NCBI GenBank assembly: GCA_963814975.1
Contig: CAWFFB010000018.1
Span: 100,822 to 164,821 of the forward strand
Direction of reading: 5' to 3'
Length of the DNA: 64,000 nt
Source: CAVUXJ01 sp963814975
Lineage (GTDB): Bacteria; Acidobacteriota; Vicinamibacteria; Vicinamibacterales; CAVVIG01
The position numbers and the translations under genes are program-made. The first letter of the stretch is position 1. Every line of letters begins with the position of its first letter. Shown piece after piece: positions 18,084-26,726 of the stretch. The notes below the pieces were generated by a model. The model was not told the origin of the DNA, ran no database searches, and worked only from the letters and a program-made list of their open reading frames with translations.

Positions 18084-19747
18084 GTGCGCCGAGCGCGCCG
18101 GAGCTGGCGCATCGCCGCTGATCGCCGCACGATCCTCGCGGCCGGATCGGCCGCGTGGTCCGCCGCGCCGCGCTTCTATCCCGACGATCCGATCTGGTCG
18201 GACGACGACCGCGCGTTCGACGCCTCGAAGGTCGTGGCGATCGAGGACACGAACGGGTACGACTTCGTCGTCAACACCTTCGCGCACCGGGCGAGCGCCG
18301 CGACGTGCGCGCGCTGAACGTCAACACCGTCGACGAAGTGCCCGACTCGAGCTGGTTCACCAACCGGATCGGCCGCCGCGACATGACCGCCGCCGACGTG
18401 GCCAACGGTCCCGACCGGGTCGAGCGGGTGTCGCTCGACGGCTGGGTCGTCTCGGGCGGCAAGGGCTCCGGCGTCCAGCCAGGCTTCCGAATGACGGATC
18501 CGGCGGGCCAGCTCTATCAGATCGAGGTGGACCCGCCGTCGAATCCCGAGCTGGCGAGCGGCGCCGAGATCATCGGGACCGCGTTCTATCACGCCATCGG
18601 CTACAACACGGTCGACGTCTACCTCGCGGAGATCGATCGCGCGGCGCTCGTCATCTCGGAGCGGGCCACGATTCGCGATCCGCTGAACGGCAAGCGCCGC
18701 CGGCTGAAGAAGTCCGATCTGGACGAGGTCTTCGAGCGCGCGGCGCGCCGTGCCGAGCGGCCGCTACCGCGTGCTCGTCAGCCGCTTTGCGCCCGGCAAG
18801 CCGCTCGGCAACTTCCGCTACTACGGCACGCGGCCCGGACGACCCGAACGACATCGTGCCGCACGAGCATCGCCGCGAGCTGCGCGGCGCGCGCGTGTTT
18901 GGCGCGTGGCTCAACCACGACGACTCCCGCGGCATCAACAGCCTCGACATGCTGGAGACCACGGACGGGCGCGCGTGGGTCAAGCACTACATGTTCGACT
19001 TCGGCTCCATCCTCGGCAGCGGCACGGTCTACGCCCAGCGCCATCGTCCCGGCAACGAATACATCTTCGAGCAGCGGCCCGGATGGCTCACGCTGGCGAC
19101 GCTCGGCGCCTACGTCCGGCCGTGGATGGTCATCGACTATCCCGACGTGCCGCCGTCGGTCGGCCGGCTCGAGGCGAAGGCGTTCGACCCGCTGAAGTGG
19201 AAGCCGGAGTATCCCAACGCGGCCTTCGACAACATGCGGGCGGACGATGCATTCTGGGCCGCGCGAATCGTGGCGCGCTTCACCGACGAGATGATCGGCG
19301 CGGTGGTGCAGAAGGCGCAGTACTCCGATCCGCGCGCGAGCGCAGTACATGACGCAGGCGTTGATCACGCGCCGTGACAAGGTCGTGGCCAGCCTGGCTC
19401 AATCAGGTCTGCCCGGCCGTCGACCCGGTGCTCGCCGCCGACGGCGCCTTCACGTTCACGAACGCTGCGGTCGCCGCGCGGGCCGCCGGTCCGGCCGAAG
19501 AGCTATCAGCTTCAGTGGTTTCGCTTCGACAACGCCACCGCCACGCGCACGCCGGTCGGCGAGCGCGCAGACGATCGCCGCGCCGGCGGGCCGCGCCCCG
19601 GCCGGCCTCCTCGAATCGGGCGAGTACGTCGGCGTCGAGGTCACGGCCGCTCATCCCGCAGCAGCGCGGGATGGTCGCGACCGGCGGCGTTCTTCTTCCG
19701 CCGCGGCGGCCTCGGGCTGGACGCTGGTGGGCGTCGAGCGCGGGTGA
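18084..19747 (+). CDS. Uncharacterised protein with kinase-like (HipA/PI4K-type) motif layout, multiply frameshifted
   Basis: A GTG at 18084 opens a probable signal region, then RFYPDDPIWSDDDRAF. Later segments are NVNTVDEVPDSSWFTNRIGR, GVQPGFRMTDPAGQLYQIEV, DPPSNPELASGAEIIGTAFY, NDIVPHEHRRELRGARVFGA, WLNHDDSRGINSLDML and KHYMFDFGSILGS. The order (ligand strand, strand ending in a charged residue, an Ala-Glu helix, His-Asp with downstream Asn, then Asp-Phe-Gly) resembles the N- and C-lobes of HipA/PI4K-like kinases. The strand position where a Lys is usual reads Glu (QIEV), so catalysis is uncertain. About nine frame changes occur, mostly +1. It directly follows the BamA-type gene. No experimental function is known to me. 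Confidence 0.65.
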
Positions 19748-19963
19748 GCGTCGCTTGTCGTCCCGCGCGCTCGTGGTCAGGAACACGCTCCTTGCGCCGG
19801 GTGTCTGCGGGGAGCGGGCATGGCGACCGCGTTGACCCGGCGGCGCCGGCCGGTCACGGCGCGGCGGCGTGAGGTGTAGGTCCGTCAACGTCGATCGGTT
19901 CGACGGAGTGATGGGACACTACGCGCGATCCAATTCGCTTGGGCAACGTGACGCGGCAACGGA

Positions 19964-20137
19964 TCAGCGGGTAGGACCACCGACCAGAACCCCCGGGCCA
20001 GACGCACCGCCACCCCAGCGGGCACCGTAGTCCATTCCGACGCCCATGCCGTACCCATTGTCACAACTCGACGCCACGAGCGCGGCGACAAGCACGGCAG
20101 CCAGAATCAAGACGCGTGAGACGACGTTTGCTCTCAT
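19964..20137 (-). CDS. Small lipoprotein-like peptide (57 aa)
   Basis: The frame starts MRANVVSRVLILAAVLVAAL and continues VASSC, a Sec signal ending at a plausible lipobox Cys25. A glycine-rich mature part of about 30 residues follows (DNGYGMGVGMDYGARWGGG). It starts 12 bases after the VOC protein's stop on the same strand, so co-transcription is likely. It has no recognised family. Mature length is too short for an enzyme; an envelope-surface role is the only reasonable guess. Confidence 0.6.
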   Translation of the reverse strand: MRANVVSRVLILAAVLVAALVASSCDNGYGMGVGMDYGARWGGGASGPGVLVGGPTR

Positions 20138-20148
20138 GTCGTTACAAC

Positions 20149-21002
20149 TCAAAACGGAAACTTCTGCAGCGCCAGCGGCGCACCGCCCGGATCGGCGACG
20201 ACGACGACCGAACCATTCCGCCGTTCGGGCGCAGCCGGCAGGAGAATGCGGCCGCCCAGACCACCGACGCGCGCGCCGAGTGCGGCCGGATCGTTGACCA
20301 GCACATAAGGCAACCAGTTCGGTTCGACGCCGGTGGCGGTTGCCGGCAACTGGAAGAGGCCGGCGCGGGCCCGCGTCTTCCTCAGCACGTGATACTCGAC
20401 GCCTGAGCGTGATTCCGAAATCGCCGATTCGTAGCCGGCGAGACGCTTGTAGAAGTCGAGGGCCTTCCCGGCGTCCCGGGCGAGGTACTCGTCCCAGAAG
20501 AAATGACTCGGCGATGGATCGGCCGGGTCCGGAAGGCTGCGCCGCACCTGCGCGAGTCCGAGCGGAGCACCTTGCGGATCGGCGACCACGGCGGCGCGTG
20601 CGTTCGGCAGATTCCGCGGCTCGACGAGAATCTTCCCGCCGTCCGACCGCACCTGGGCCAGGGTCTTGTCCAGATCGGCGACGGACATATAACTGAGCCA
20701 CTGCGGACCGGCATTCGCGTTGGCGCTGACGTCAACGATCCCGGCGACGAGCGTTCCACCGGATCGCGCGAGGACGTACGGACGATCGCCGCGTTTGGTG
20801 TCCTCGAAGCGCCAGCCAAGCAACTCTCCGTAGAATCGTTTTGCGGCGCTCACATCTTTGGTGAGGAGGTCGTGCCACACGAAACGGCCGGTTTCGACCG
20901 GATCCGCTGCATCGACTGCGCGGGCCTGAGGGCTGCAGCGAACGCGGCGGCGAGAACGAGCGCTGCGCTCATCGACGTCGCGATGATCGATTTGCGAGTC
21001 AT
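20149..21002 (-). CDS. Exported two-module VOC-family protein, frameshifted near the signal peptide
   Basis: A signal peptide (MTRKSIIATSMSAALVLAAA, start 21002) lies in one frame. The body continues in another from about 20930. Two VOC modules follow in tandem: GRFVWHDLLTKDVSAAKRFY and SHFFWDEYLARDAGKALDFY each open a module, and VVADPQGAPLGLAQV and VVADPGGAPLALQKF close them. A two-module VOC chain can form a complete metal or ligand cup on its own. Members with ADPxGAxxxL endings are often annotated as hydroxylase or glyoxalase-like, with substrate unknown. Export is predicted. The frame change sits between the signal peptide and the mature domain and is the only defect. Confidence 0.8.
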
Positions 21003-21140
21003 GATGTTCGATGCGGTCGATAGGTACACTCCGACCAGCACGGCGGGGTAGTTTTTCACGGAAACATCCAATGCCGGAATCGCATAGGTGCGTCCTGACG
21101 CTGGTGTAACCGCCCGTGAAGACCTCTTCGCCAGATCTAC

Positions 21141-22166
21141 TCACCAGCTGAACCTGAAGATGCTGGCCGTCGACCGCCGCGGATCCGGCGGCTGAGAACT
21201 TGGAAGTTTGTAGCTGTCGGGCACGCTTGCCCAGTCGCTGTAGATACTTCCGCCGAGATAGAAACCCGGCTTGGTCGGTCCCTGGGGCGCCGACGGCGGC
21301 TCTGTAAAGAGCGAATAGATACGCTGAGGTTCCGACGCGCCAGGCCTGTCGTTCTCCGGGATGTATTCAGGCACGCCGTCGCCGTTGACGTCTGCCCGAA
21401 TCCAGTCCACGTGCAGGAGCCGATGATAGGTACGGTCGGCGATCATCCCGCGGAGCTGCGCGTTGAAGCGGCTGATGATCGATTCCGCATCTGGACGCGT
21501 CCGCCTCACGGCTAGGTAAAGCTCCCGCGAGAGCAGCGGCCTCGAACCGATCTGAAGCGCCGCACCCGACTCCTTCGGGTGGTTGAAAACGATGTACTGC
21601 ACGACGAGCTCGTCCATCAGGGTGTAGTCCACGCCGCCGTTGAGCAGTCGCGCGAGGCTGTCTTCTTCGCTGCGCGACCGCACGAACGTCGGCCCCGCGG
21701 CGTCGATCGTGTCGCCATACGAGTAGCCCTCGACGATCGCCACTGGTCTACCCTTGAGGTCCGCCAGCGTCTTCGCGGAGACGTCGCCGCCTCGCCGTGC
21801 GACGAGCACCAGTCGATTCTCCAGATAGGGCTGGGAGAAGAGCAGCACGCGTTCGCGTTCGGGGTCCTTCCACACGGCCGCGCTGCCGTCGAACTGGCCG
21901 GTGAGAAGCGAGGGCGTGAACTGGCCGGCGTCGACGATCGTCGTCTTCGCGCTGAGACCGATTCGGCCGAGCGCGGCCTCGACCAGGTCGAGTGCAAAAC
22001 GAGGCTGTCCGGGCGCGTTCGTGAACGGTGGCCAGGCCGTCGAGACCAGAGCCAGTGGAGCCGCCTGCGCCGAAATCACGAGCGAGGCGGCGGCAAGCAG
22101 GAGCACAAGCACCGCCGGGGCCGTCCAGCGGCCAGCACGGCGCGGTTCGACGGTCGAAGAACGCAT
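21141..22166 (-). CDS. Periplasmic family-3-type solute-binding protein with a C-terminal EF-hand-like segment
   Basis: The start MRSSTVEPRRAGRW leads into a signal peptide (VLVLLLAAASLVISAQAAP). A type-2 periplasmic binding fold of the amino-acid-binding (SBP_bac_3) kind follows, with LALVSTAWPPFTNAPGQPRF, FSQPYLENRLVLVARRG and LLNGGVDYTLMDELVV. After residue about 255 an extra tail includes ADVNGDGVPEYIPE, which has the DxNxDG spacing of an EF-hand or dockerin calcium loop. It ends in an aromatic strand (ASIFRFSW). No ABC permease or ATPase lies beside it, so it may act as a sensor or orphan binding protein. The ligand is unknown. Confidence 0.8.
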   Translation of the reverse strand: MRSSTVEPRRAGRWTAPAVLVLLLAAASLVISAQAAPLALVSTAWPPFTNAPGQPRFALDLVEAALGRIGLSAKTTIVDAGQFTPSLLTGQFDGSAAVWKDPERERVLLFSQPYLENRLVLVARRGGDVSAKTLADLKGRPVAIVEGYSYGDTIDAAGPTFVRSRSEEDSLARLLNGGVDYTLMDELVVQYIVFNHPKESGAALQIGSRPLLSRELYLAVRRTRPDAESIISRFNAQLRGMIADRTYHRLLHVDWIRADVNGDGVPEYIPENDRPGASEPQRIYSLFTEPPSAPQGPTKPGFYLGGSIYSDWASVPDSYKLPSSQPPDPRRSTASIFRFSW

Positions 22167-22320
22167 CGGGCAGATCCTCCGATTCAAGACTATCCGAAAA
22201 CCTGCGAATTCATCCGTTGCGCCTGAGCGGGCGGTGCGGCCGTGGAAGTCAGTCGTCGCGCCTCGCGAACGGCCTGCGGTTGATGGTCAGCCGTGCGATC
22301 ACACGCAGAAGGACACGGCG

Positions 22321-23248
22321 TTACTGAACTCGACGCCAGGAGGTGTCAGGATTGTAGCGCGTCATAGCGGCGGCTGTGGCGCCGGTCTCGGTTCCGAGGT
22401 CCTTCTCGTGGACGAGGCCGTCCTGGTTGACGATGAAGGTCATGACACCGGTCGCGTCGTACTGCGCCGGCCACGCGACGAGGGCGAACCCACTGGACAT
22501 CTCTCCGTTCAGGAGGTAGGACCTGGCTCCGCCGCGCGCCGCGCCACCTTGCCCGGTGAGGATTTTGAAGTAATAACCGTAAAAAGGTGAGGGCTGCCCG
22601 CGACTCGCTTCCGAGAGGTTGGCCGCTCTGTGCCGCCTGCGCCACCAGATCGCCAAGCGGGCTCCGTGGCTCGTGCGAGGCACTCGGCCAATACAAGCCA
22701 TTCTGCTTTCCAGGATCGCTCGTGAAGGTGGTAGCAAACAGGCCCGGGCGTCTGCCATCGTGTCCCTGCTGCGCGTAGTGCTGCTGCGCCACGACATAAG
22801 TGCGGCAGGTTCCGATCGCCGCAAGCTCGTTGCGCCCGATCCGGCGCACCAGCACTTCTTCCTTTCCAGCGGCGGTGTCGAATCGCCAGCTGGACGCGCT
22901 CTTCACGATGGGGACCGGGAACGGCCATCCCTCGTGGCCGACGATGAGCACCTTGCGGTCGGTTCCTTGATCGACCAGGCGCCAACCCTCGGCGGCGGCG
23001 ACGGTGAATATCTCGCGATTCTGGCGAGCGGTTGCCTCATCAGACGACGCGAGCAGCTCCCGTCCCTCAGAGCCGAAGATCGCCAGCAGATCGTCCACCT
23101 TCCCCAGTGTGGTGGCTTGGACGAGCGCGCGCACGGCGTCCTCAGGCGTGGCAAACATGCGCTGGGCGGAGCTTTGAGCCGAGATGATGAGTGACTGCGC
23201 CGCGAATGCCGCCGACAGCAGTCCCACAGAGATCATTCGGCGCATCAC
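22321..23248 (-). CDS. DUF2950 family secreted protein, frameshifted
   Basis: It starts MMRRMISVGLLSAAFAAQSL (signal peptide). The DUF2950 pattern follows: TPEDAVRALVQATTLGKVDD, LLAIFGSEGRELLASSDEAT, VGHEGWPFPVPIVKSASSWR and LAAIGTCRTYVVAQQHYAQQ. The C-terminal part (YGYYFKILTGQGGAARGGA and VMTFIVNQDGLVHEKDLG) is one frame over, so one extra base sits near 22600. The start overlaps the DUF3300 stop by four bases (ATGA), indicating translational coupling. The DUF3300-DUF2950 pair recurs across proteobacteria and acidobacteria, but neither has a firm biochemical role. It is expected in the periplasm. Confidence 0.9.
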
Positions 23249-24456
23249 CGGCGTTTTCCTCCTCCGCTTCTGCTGCGGGAGCCTTGCGCGCTGGCCCGAC
23301 TGCTCGTTCCGCGCGAGCTCGCCGCGCGCTCCGATCGCCCGCTCGAATAGCCCGAGAAGGCGTCCGAGCGGGTGCCGCTCTGTTGTTGAGTGGCGGTTCC
23401 ACTCTGGCCCTGCGTGTAGCCGCGGGACTCGTAACTTCCCGAGCCCCTGGTCCGGGTCGCCGACGTCGGCGCGGTGCTCGACCGCTGATCGCGTTGGGCC
23501 TGAGCTTCCGGTCGGTTCTCCTGACGGCTCTGCTGTCGCTCGGTGCGCTGTTCCTGTGAGTTACCTGCACGGTCGCCGCGGTCGTCGGCGAGATCCTCAC
23601 GCCGCTCGCCTCGATCTTCGACGACATCTTCGCGATGGTCCATCCAATCCTCGCGCGCATCCTCGCGGTGGTCGTACCAGTCGTCCCAGGCGTCGTTGTA
23701 CATGTAGGCCCCGCCGTGCCAGCCATAGGGGCCGTAGTAGTAGTTGTTGTTGATAGCGGCGCCAATGGCGACGCCTGCGGTGAATCCGATCACGCCGGCG
23801 ACGGCCACGTCCGTGTTGTTGTTCTCGACGATGACGGTCGTTGGCGCTGTCTGGACGTACACCGTCTGCGAGTTGTACTGCGGGACGTAGATGACCTGCG
23901 GGTTGGCCGGCTCGATGACGATCACCTGCTGGCCGGCTGATGTCGTCTGCGTCTCGACTTCCTGCTGCGGCGTGGACTTCAGGTTCCCGGCATCGCTGGC
24001 CTGCTTTCTCAACCGCTGGATGCTGGCAAAGACCGCTGCCTTGTCCGCCGCGAACGCCCGGCCGATTCGAGTGGTCGAATCCAGGTCGGCCGCCATCGAG
24101 CTGACAACTTGTGGAAACAGGGCAATCGCTACGTAGCTGGGCTCGAAGTTGTCCTTAAGTGCGGCGTCCTGCAGCGCAGTACCTTTCAAGCTCGGTTGGC
24201 TTTTCAGGAACCGATCGAGTGCGGTGACGCCGGCGGGGTCCATCGCGCACAGCAGTATTTGCGCGAGGAGCTGGTCTGGATAGAGGGCGATCGGCGCCAT
24301 CAGGCGATCGAGGGCTTCGGGTGCAACGGGCGGCGCCGACCCGGCTTGTCCACTCTGCGATGCTGGTCGTGCCCGTACGACCGTTCGCAGGGGAAGGTCC
24401 GATCCGATTCCAGCCAGGATCAACAGGGCACTGAGGACGGGAGTGAGCCTTCTCAT
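23245..24456 (-). CDS. DUF3300 family protein with charged low-complexity C-terminus
   Basis: The ATG at 24456 is preceded by a run of Gs. Residues 1-30 are a signal peptide. The DUF3300 core (residues 45-215) includes RLMAPIALYPDQLLAQILLC, LDRFLKSQPSLKGTALQDAA and VIVIEPANPQVIYVPQYNSQ. A glycine-rich hydrophobic segment follows (GVIGFTAGVAIGAAINNNYY). The last 150 residues alternate acidic/basic DHRED repeats with Ser/Gly/Arg-rich sequence, and are probably disordered. This composition is common in DUF3300 proteins. It forms a four-base-overlap operon with DUF2950. The role is unknown; envelope maintenance is the usual guess. Confidence 0.92.
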   Translation of the reverse strand: MRRLTPVLSALLILAGIGSDLPLRTVVRARPASQSGQAGSAPPVAPEALDRLMAPIALYPDQLLAQILLCAMDPAGVTALDRFLKSQPSLKGTALQDAALKDNFEPSYVAIALFPQVVSSMAADLDSTTRIGRAFAADKAAVFASIQRLRKQASDAGNLKSTPQQEVETQTTSAGQQVIVIEPANPQVIYVPQYNSQTVYVQTAPTTVIVENNNTDVAVAGVIGFTAGVAIGAAINNNYYYGPYGWHGGAYMYNDAWDDWYDHREDAREDWMDHREDVVEDRGERREDLADDRGDRAGNSQEQRTERQQSRQENRPEAQAQRDQRSSTAPTSATRTRGSGSYESRGYTQGQSGTATQQQSGTRSDAFSGYSSGRSERAASSRGTSSRASAQGSRSRSGGGKRR

Positions 24457-24665
24457 AACGCAACCCCCCCTTAGCAGAGAACATGCCGTCCCACGGACCG
24501 GGCCTTGGCAAGCGTAAGGCGCCCGGCGCCATCCCGAAAGTGCTCCCGTCGGCCGGATGCTGCCCCGAAATGTCGGAGGCGGGGACCGCCAGGGGCCCAG
24601 TCGGCATGACGATCCGGCAACTGATGACACGACCTATTCGACGCGCCAGTGTCCTTCGACGAACG

Positions 24666-24995
24666 GGAAATGGTCACGCCGGGGTCGGTGAAGCGCTGGA
24701 GAACTTCGGCCTCGTCATCTATCTCGACCACTCCTGGAACGATCGCCTGACGAGCTCGATCGGCTACTCGCGCGTCGACATCAGCAACAGCGACGGCCAG
24801 ACGCCCAACGCCTGCAAGACGGCCAGTATGTCAGCGGAAACCTCTTGATCACGACGGCGAGGAACGTGATGATGGGCGGTGAGTTCCAGTGGGCGCACCG
24901 CAACAACTTTCTCCGACGGATTCTCGGTCAACGACTTCCGCGTGCAGTTCTCGTTCAATTACAGCTTCGGATACAAGATCGGAGGTTCGCGATGA
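24666..24995 (+). pseudogene. C-terminal remnant of a DcaP-like outer-membrane barrel protein
   Basis: Reading across two frame changes gives FGLVIYLDHSWNDRLTSSIG, YSRVDISNSDGQTPNA, GQYVSGNLLITTARNVMMGG, EFQWAHRNNFSDGFSVNDFR and VQFSFNYSFGYKIGGSR, then a stop. Alternating strands and the ending match the last four or five strands of DcaP-type porins. No N-terminus, signal peptide or earlier strands exist upstream: the preceding 200 bases are the 5' flank of the DUF3300 gene. It is therefore a truncated 3' end, independent of the base insertions. The family call is from pattern memory. Confidence 0.6.
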
Positions 24996-25086
24996 TCCGG
25001 GAACACGGCGGGCTGGAGAAGTTGGACGGCTCGTTCGACGAGGGCTCAGCTATACCGGCTACAGGCCACCAAATCAGGGAGGAAAT

Positions 25087-25680
25087 GTGAAGGGCTCCCG
25101 CTGCTCGGTTCCTGGTTCTTGTTCCGGCCTTCGGGCCATGGCCCGCGTCGGTGCGGCCGTGCTGATGCTGTCTGTGCTGGTGGCCGGTGTATCTGCGCAG
25201 AGCCCGAACTCCACAACGCGGGATGTCGTGGTCGTCACGGGACGCGTGGATCGCATCGATCCCTTTTCGCGCTCGTTGACGCTTCGGACACCTGAAGGCG
25301 CGCTGCATACCGTGTATGCGAACAAGGAGTTGAAGGCGTTCGACGAACTCCGATCAGGAGACATGGTCACCGTGCGTATCTTCGAGTCGGTGGTAGTTGC
25401 AGTCCGCCCGGGCGGGCGAATGACAGCGGTCGAGGACAGTACCGCGGCGGCCAAGAAGGCTCGCGGGAGCGATGTGGACGTGATGCAGCAGTTGAAGGCG
25501 ACCGTCCGGGTGGAGAGCATCAATCCAGCGAGTCAGATGATCACCTACAAGACCGGCGACAACCGGACCGTCATACGACAGGTGGCGGATCCTCATCTGC
25601 TCGACGGGTTGAAAGCGGGAGATCTGATCGAGATCACCTATACGCGCGAGCGGGCCCTCGACCTGACAAAGAACCGATGA
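25087..25680 (+). CDS. Secreted hypothetical protein with two OB-like beta segments
   Basis: The GTG at 25087 follows GGGAGG at ideal spacing. A signal peptide (MARVGAAVLMLSVLVAGVSA, inside a 20-residue leader) ends at AQS. The mature part holds two similar segments: VVTGRVDRIDPFSRSLTLRT, later ATVRVESINPASQMITYKTG, each followed by a DLIEI/DMVTVR-type strand. This internal duplication suggests two small beta barrels. No catalytic residues stand out, and the protein ends DLTKNR. Periplasmic localisation is predicted. I do not recognise a named family with confidence. Confidence 0.75.
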   Translation: MKGSRCSVPGSCSGLRAMARVGAAVLMLSVLVAGVSAQSPNSTTRDVVVVTGRVDRIDPFSRSLTLRTPEGALHTVYANKELKAFDELRSGDMVTVRIFESVVVAVRPGGRMTAVEDSTAAAKKARGSDVDVMQQLKATVRVESINPASQMITYKTGDNRTVIRQVADPHLLDGLKAGDLIEITYTRERALDLTKNR

Positions 25681-26726
25681 TCCGGCCGCTCGAGCTTTCC
25701 TCCAAAACTCGCGGAGCCTGAATTGCGCCCACCCGACAACCAAGTCCCGTAGGACATTGCCGGTCGAGCAGACGCTCGCGTCCAATTCCGGGCCACAGGG
25801 CGCACCAGCGACAGCGTGCACCAATCACCCTCAGGTACGCGCTGTGATCGAAGAGGGTTTGGGCGCTGCACCTATGGCACGTCGGAGACGAAGCAAAATA
25901 AGAGCCGATCTCCATCCCCCGGACAGAGATGTCTGCACACCGGGTGTCCGGATCGCTCAATGCAGCCCGATAGACGATCCCTGGGTAAGGCTTACACGAT
26001 CGTCACGCCCCTGACACTGACCACGTAGGTTGCGAGAGTGGAAAGTGATGAGCATCAATCTCGAGTCATCGGGCATCGCGATGCCACGGGATCTCCATCG
26101 CCGGACTACGGTTGGTGCCCGCGAGGGCACGCGACTGATGACTGGCGCGAACTCATAACGACACACGTCGCTGCAATATGGGCAACGCAATTGCGCCGAA
26201 GGGCGATGTCGCCCCCGGTGCGCCGACTAGCGACCGCATCGACTGTCGAGTTGGTTCAGAGCTCACTGTTGAGTATTCGGTGGTGACACCAGACGTGCAC
26301 GGCTGACCCGACGCCGAACAGACGACGGACGCCAGTCGTCCTTGGTTCACTGCGCTCGCGGCGCCTCTTTTCCTCATCTGTGTTGTGAAGCTCGAGGACG
26401 TTGACGGACTCTGACGTGCAACGGCGAGGGCCAGAGACGCGCGCGCTTCGCTTTGTGCCTCACGAGGTGGTCTGTTGGCACGAGCCTTGGAAATGTTCAG
26501 TTGCGGCTGATGTGGAGGGATACCAGAACACAAGCCTGGCTGCACGTGGTAGGTGACCGTGAATTCGGCCGCCAACAAGCGCCAACGCATGGGCTGCACC
26601 GTGGGCACGACGTCGCGCCCGAGCACTTCCTCCGCACGCGGCACTTGCGTGACTACCTCACCATGCTGCTGACGCTCGATCAGCAAGCATCGAACCTGGT
26701 GGCCAAGACATCCCTGGAGCGGATAT
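25681..26726. other. Long intergenic stretch without a supported gene
   Basis: About 1 kb between two plus-strand genes. Open frames on both strands are Arg/Ser-rich, lack ribosome sites and show no domain motif. A minus-strand frame (26153-26686) is Ser/Thr/Gly-rich near its end but unsupported. No tRNA, riboswitch or inverted-repeat-bounded element was recognised. It may be decayed coding DNA. The immediate otsA upstream region (CTGGAG at about 26714) carries its ribosome site. Confidence 0.45.

Noticed and set aside
16882..19747. Programmed ribosomal frameshifting as the cause of the many frame changes
   Set aside because: There are far too many changes in one gene, with no slippery heptamer plus structure pattern; extra single bases explain them better.
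26153..26686. Minus-strand open frame of 177 codons upstream of otsA
   Set aside because: Ser/Thr/Arg-rich without any recognisable domain, and it overlaps nothing that supports transcription.
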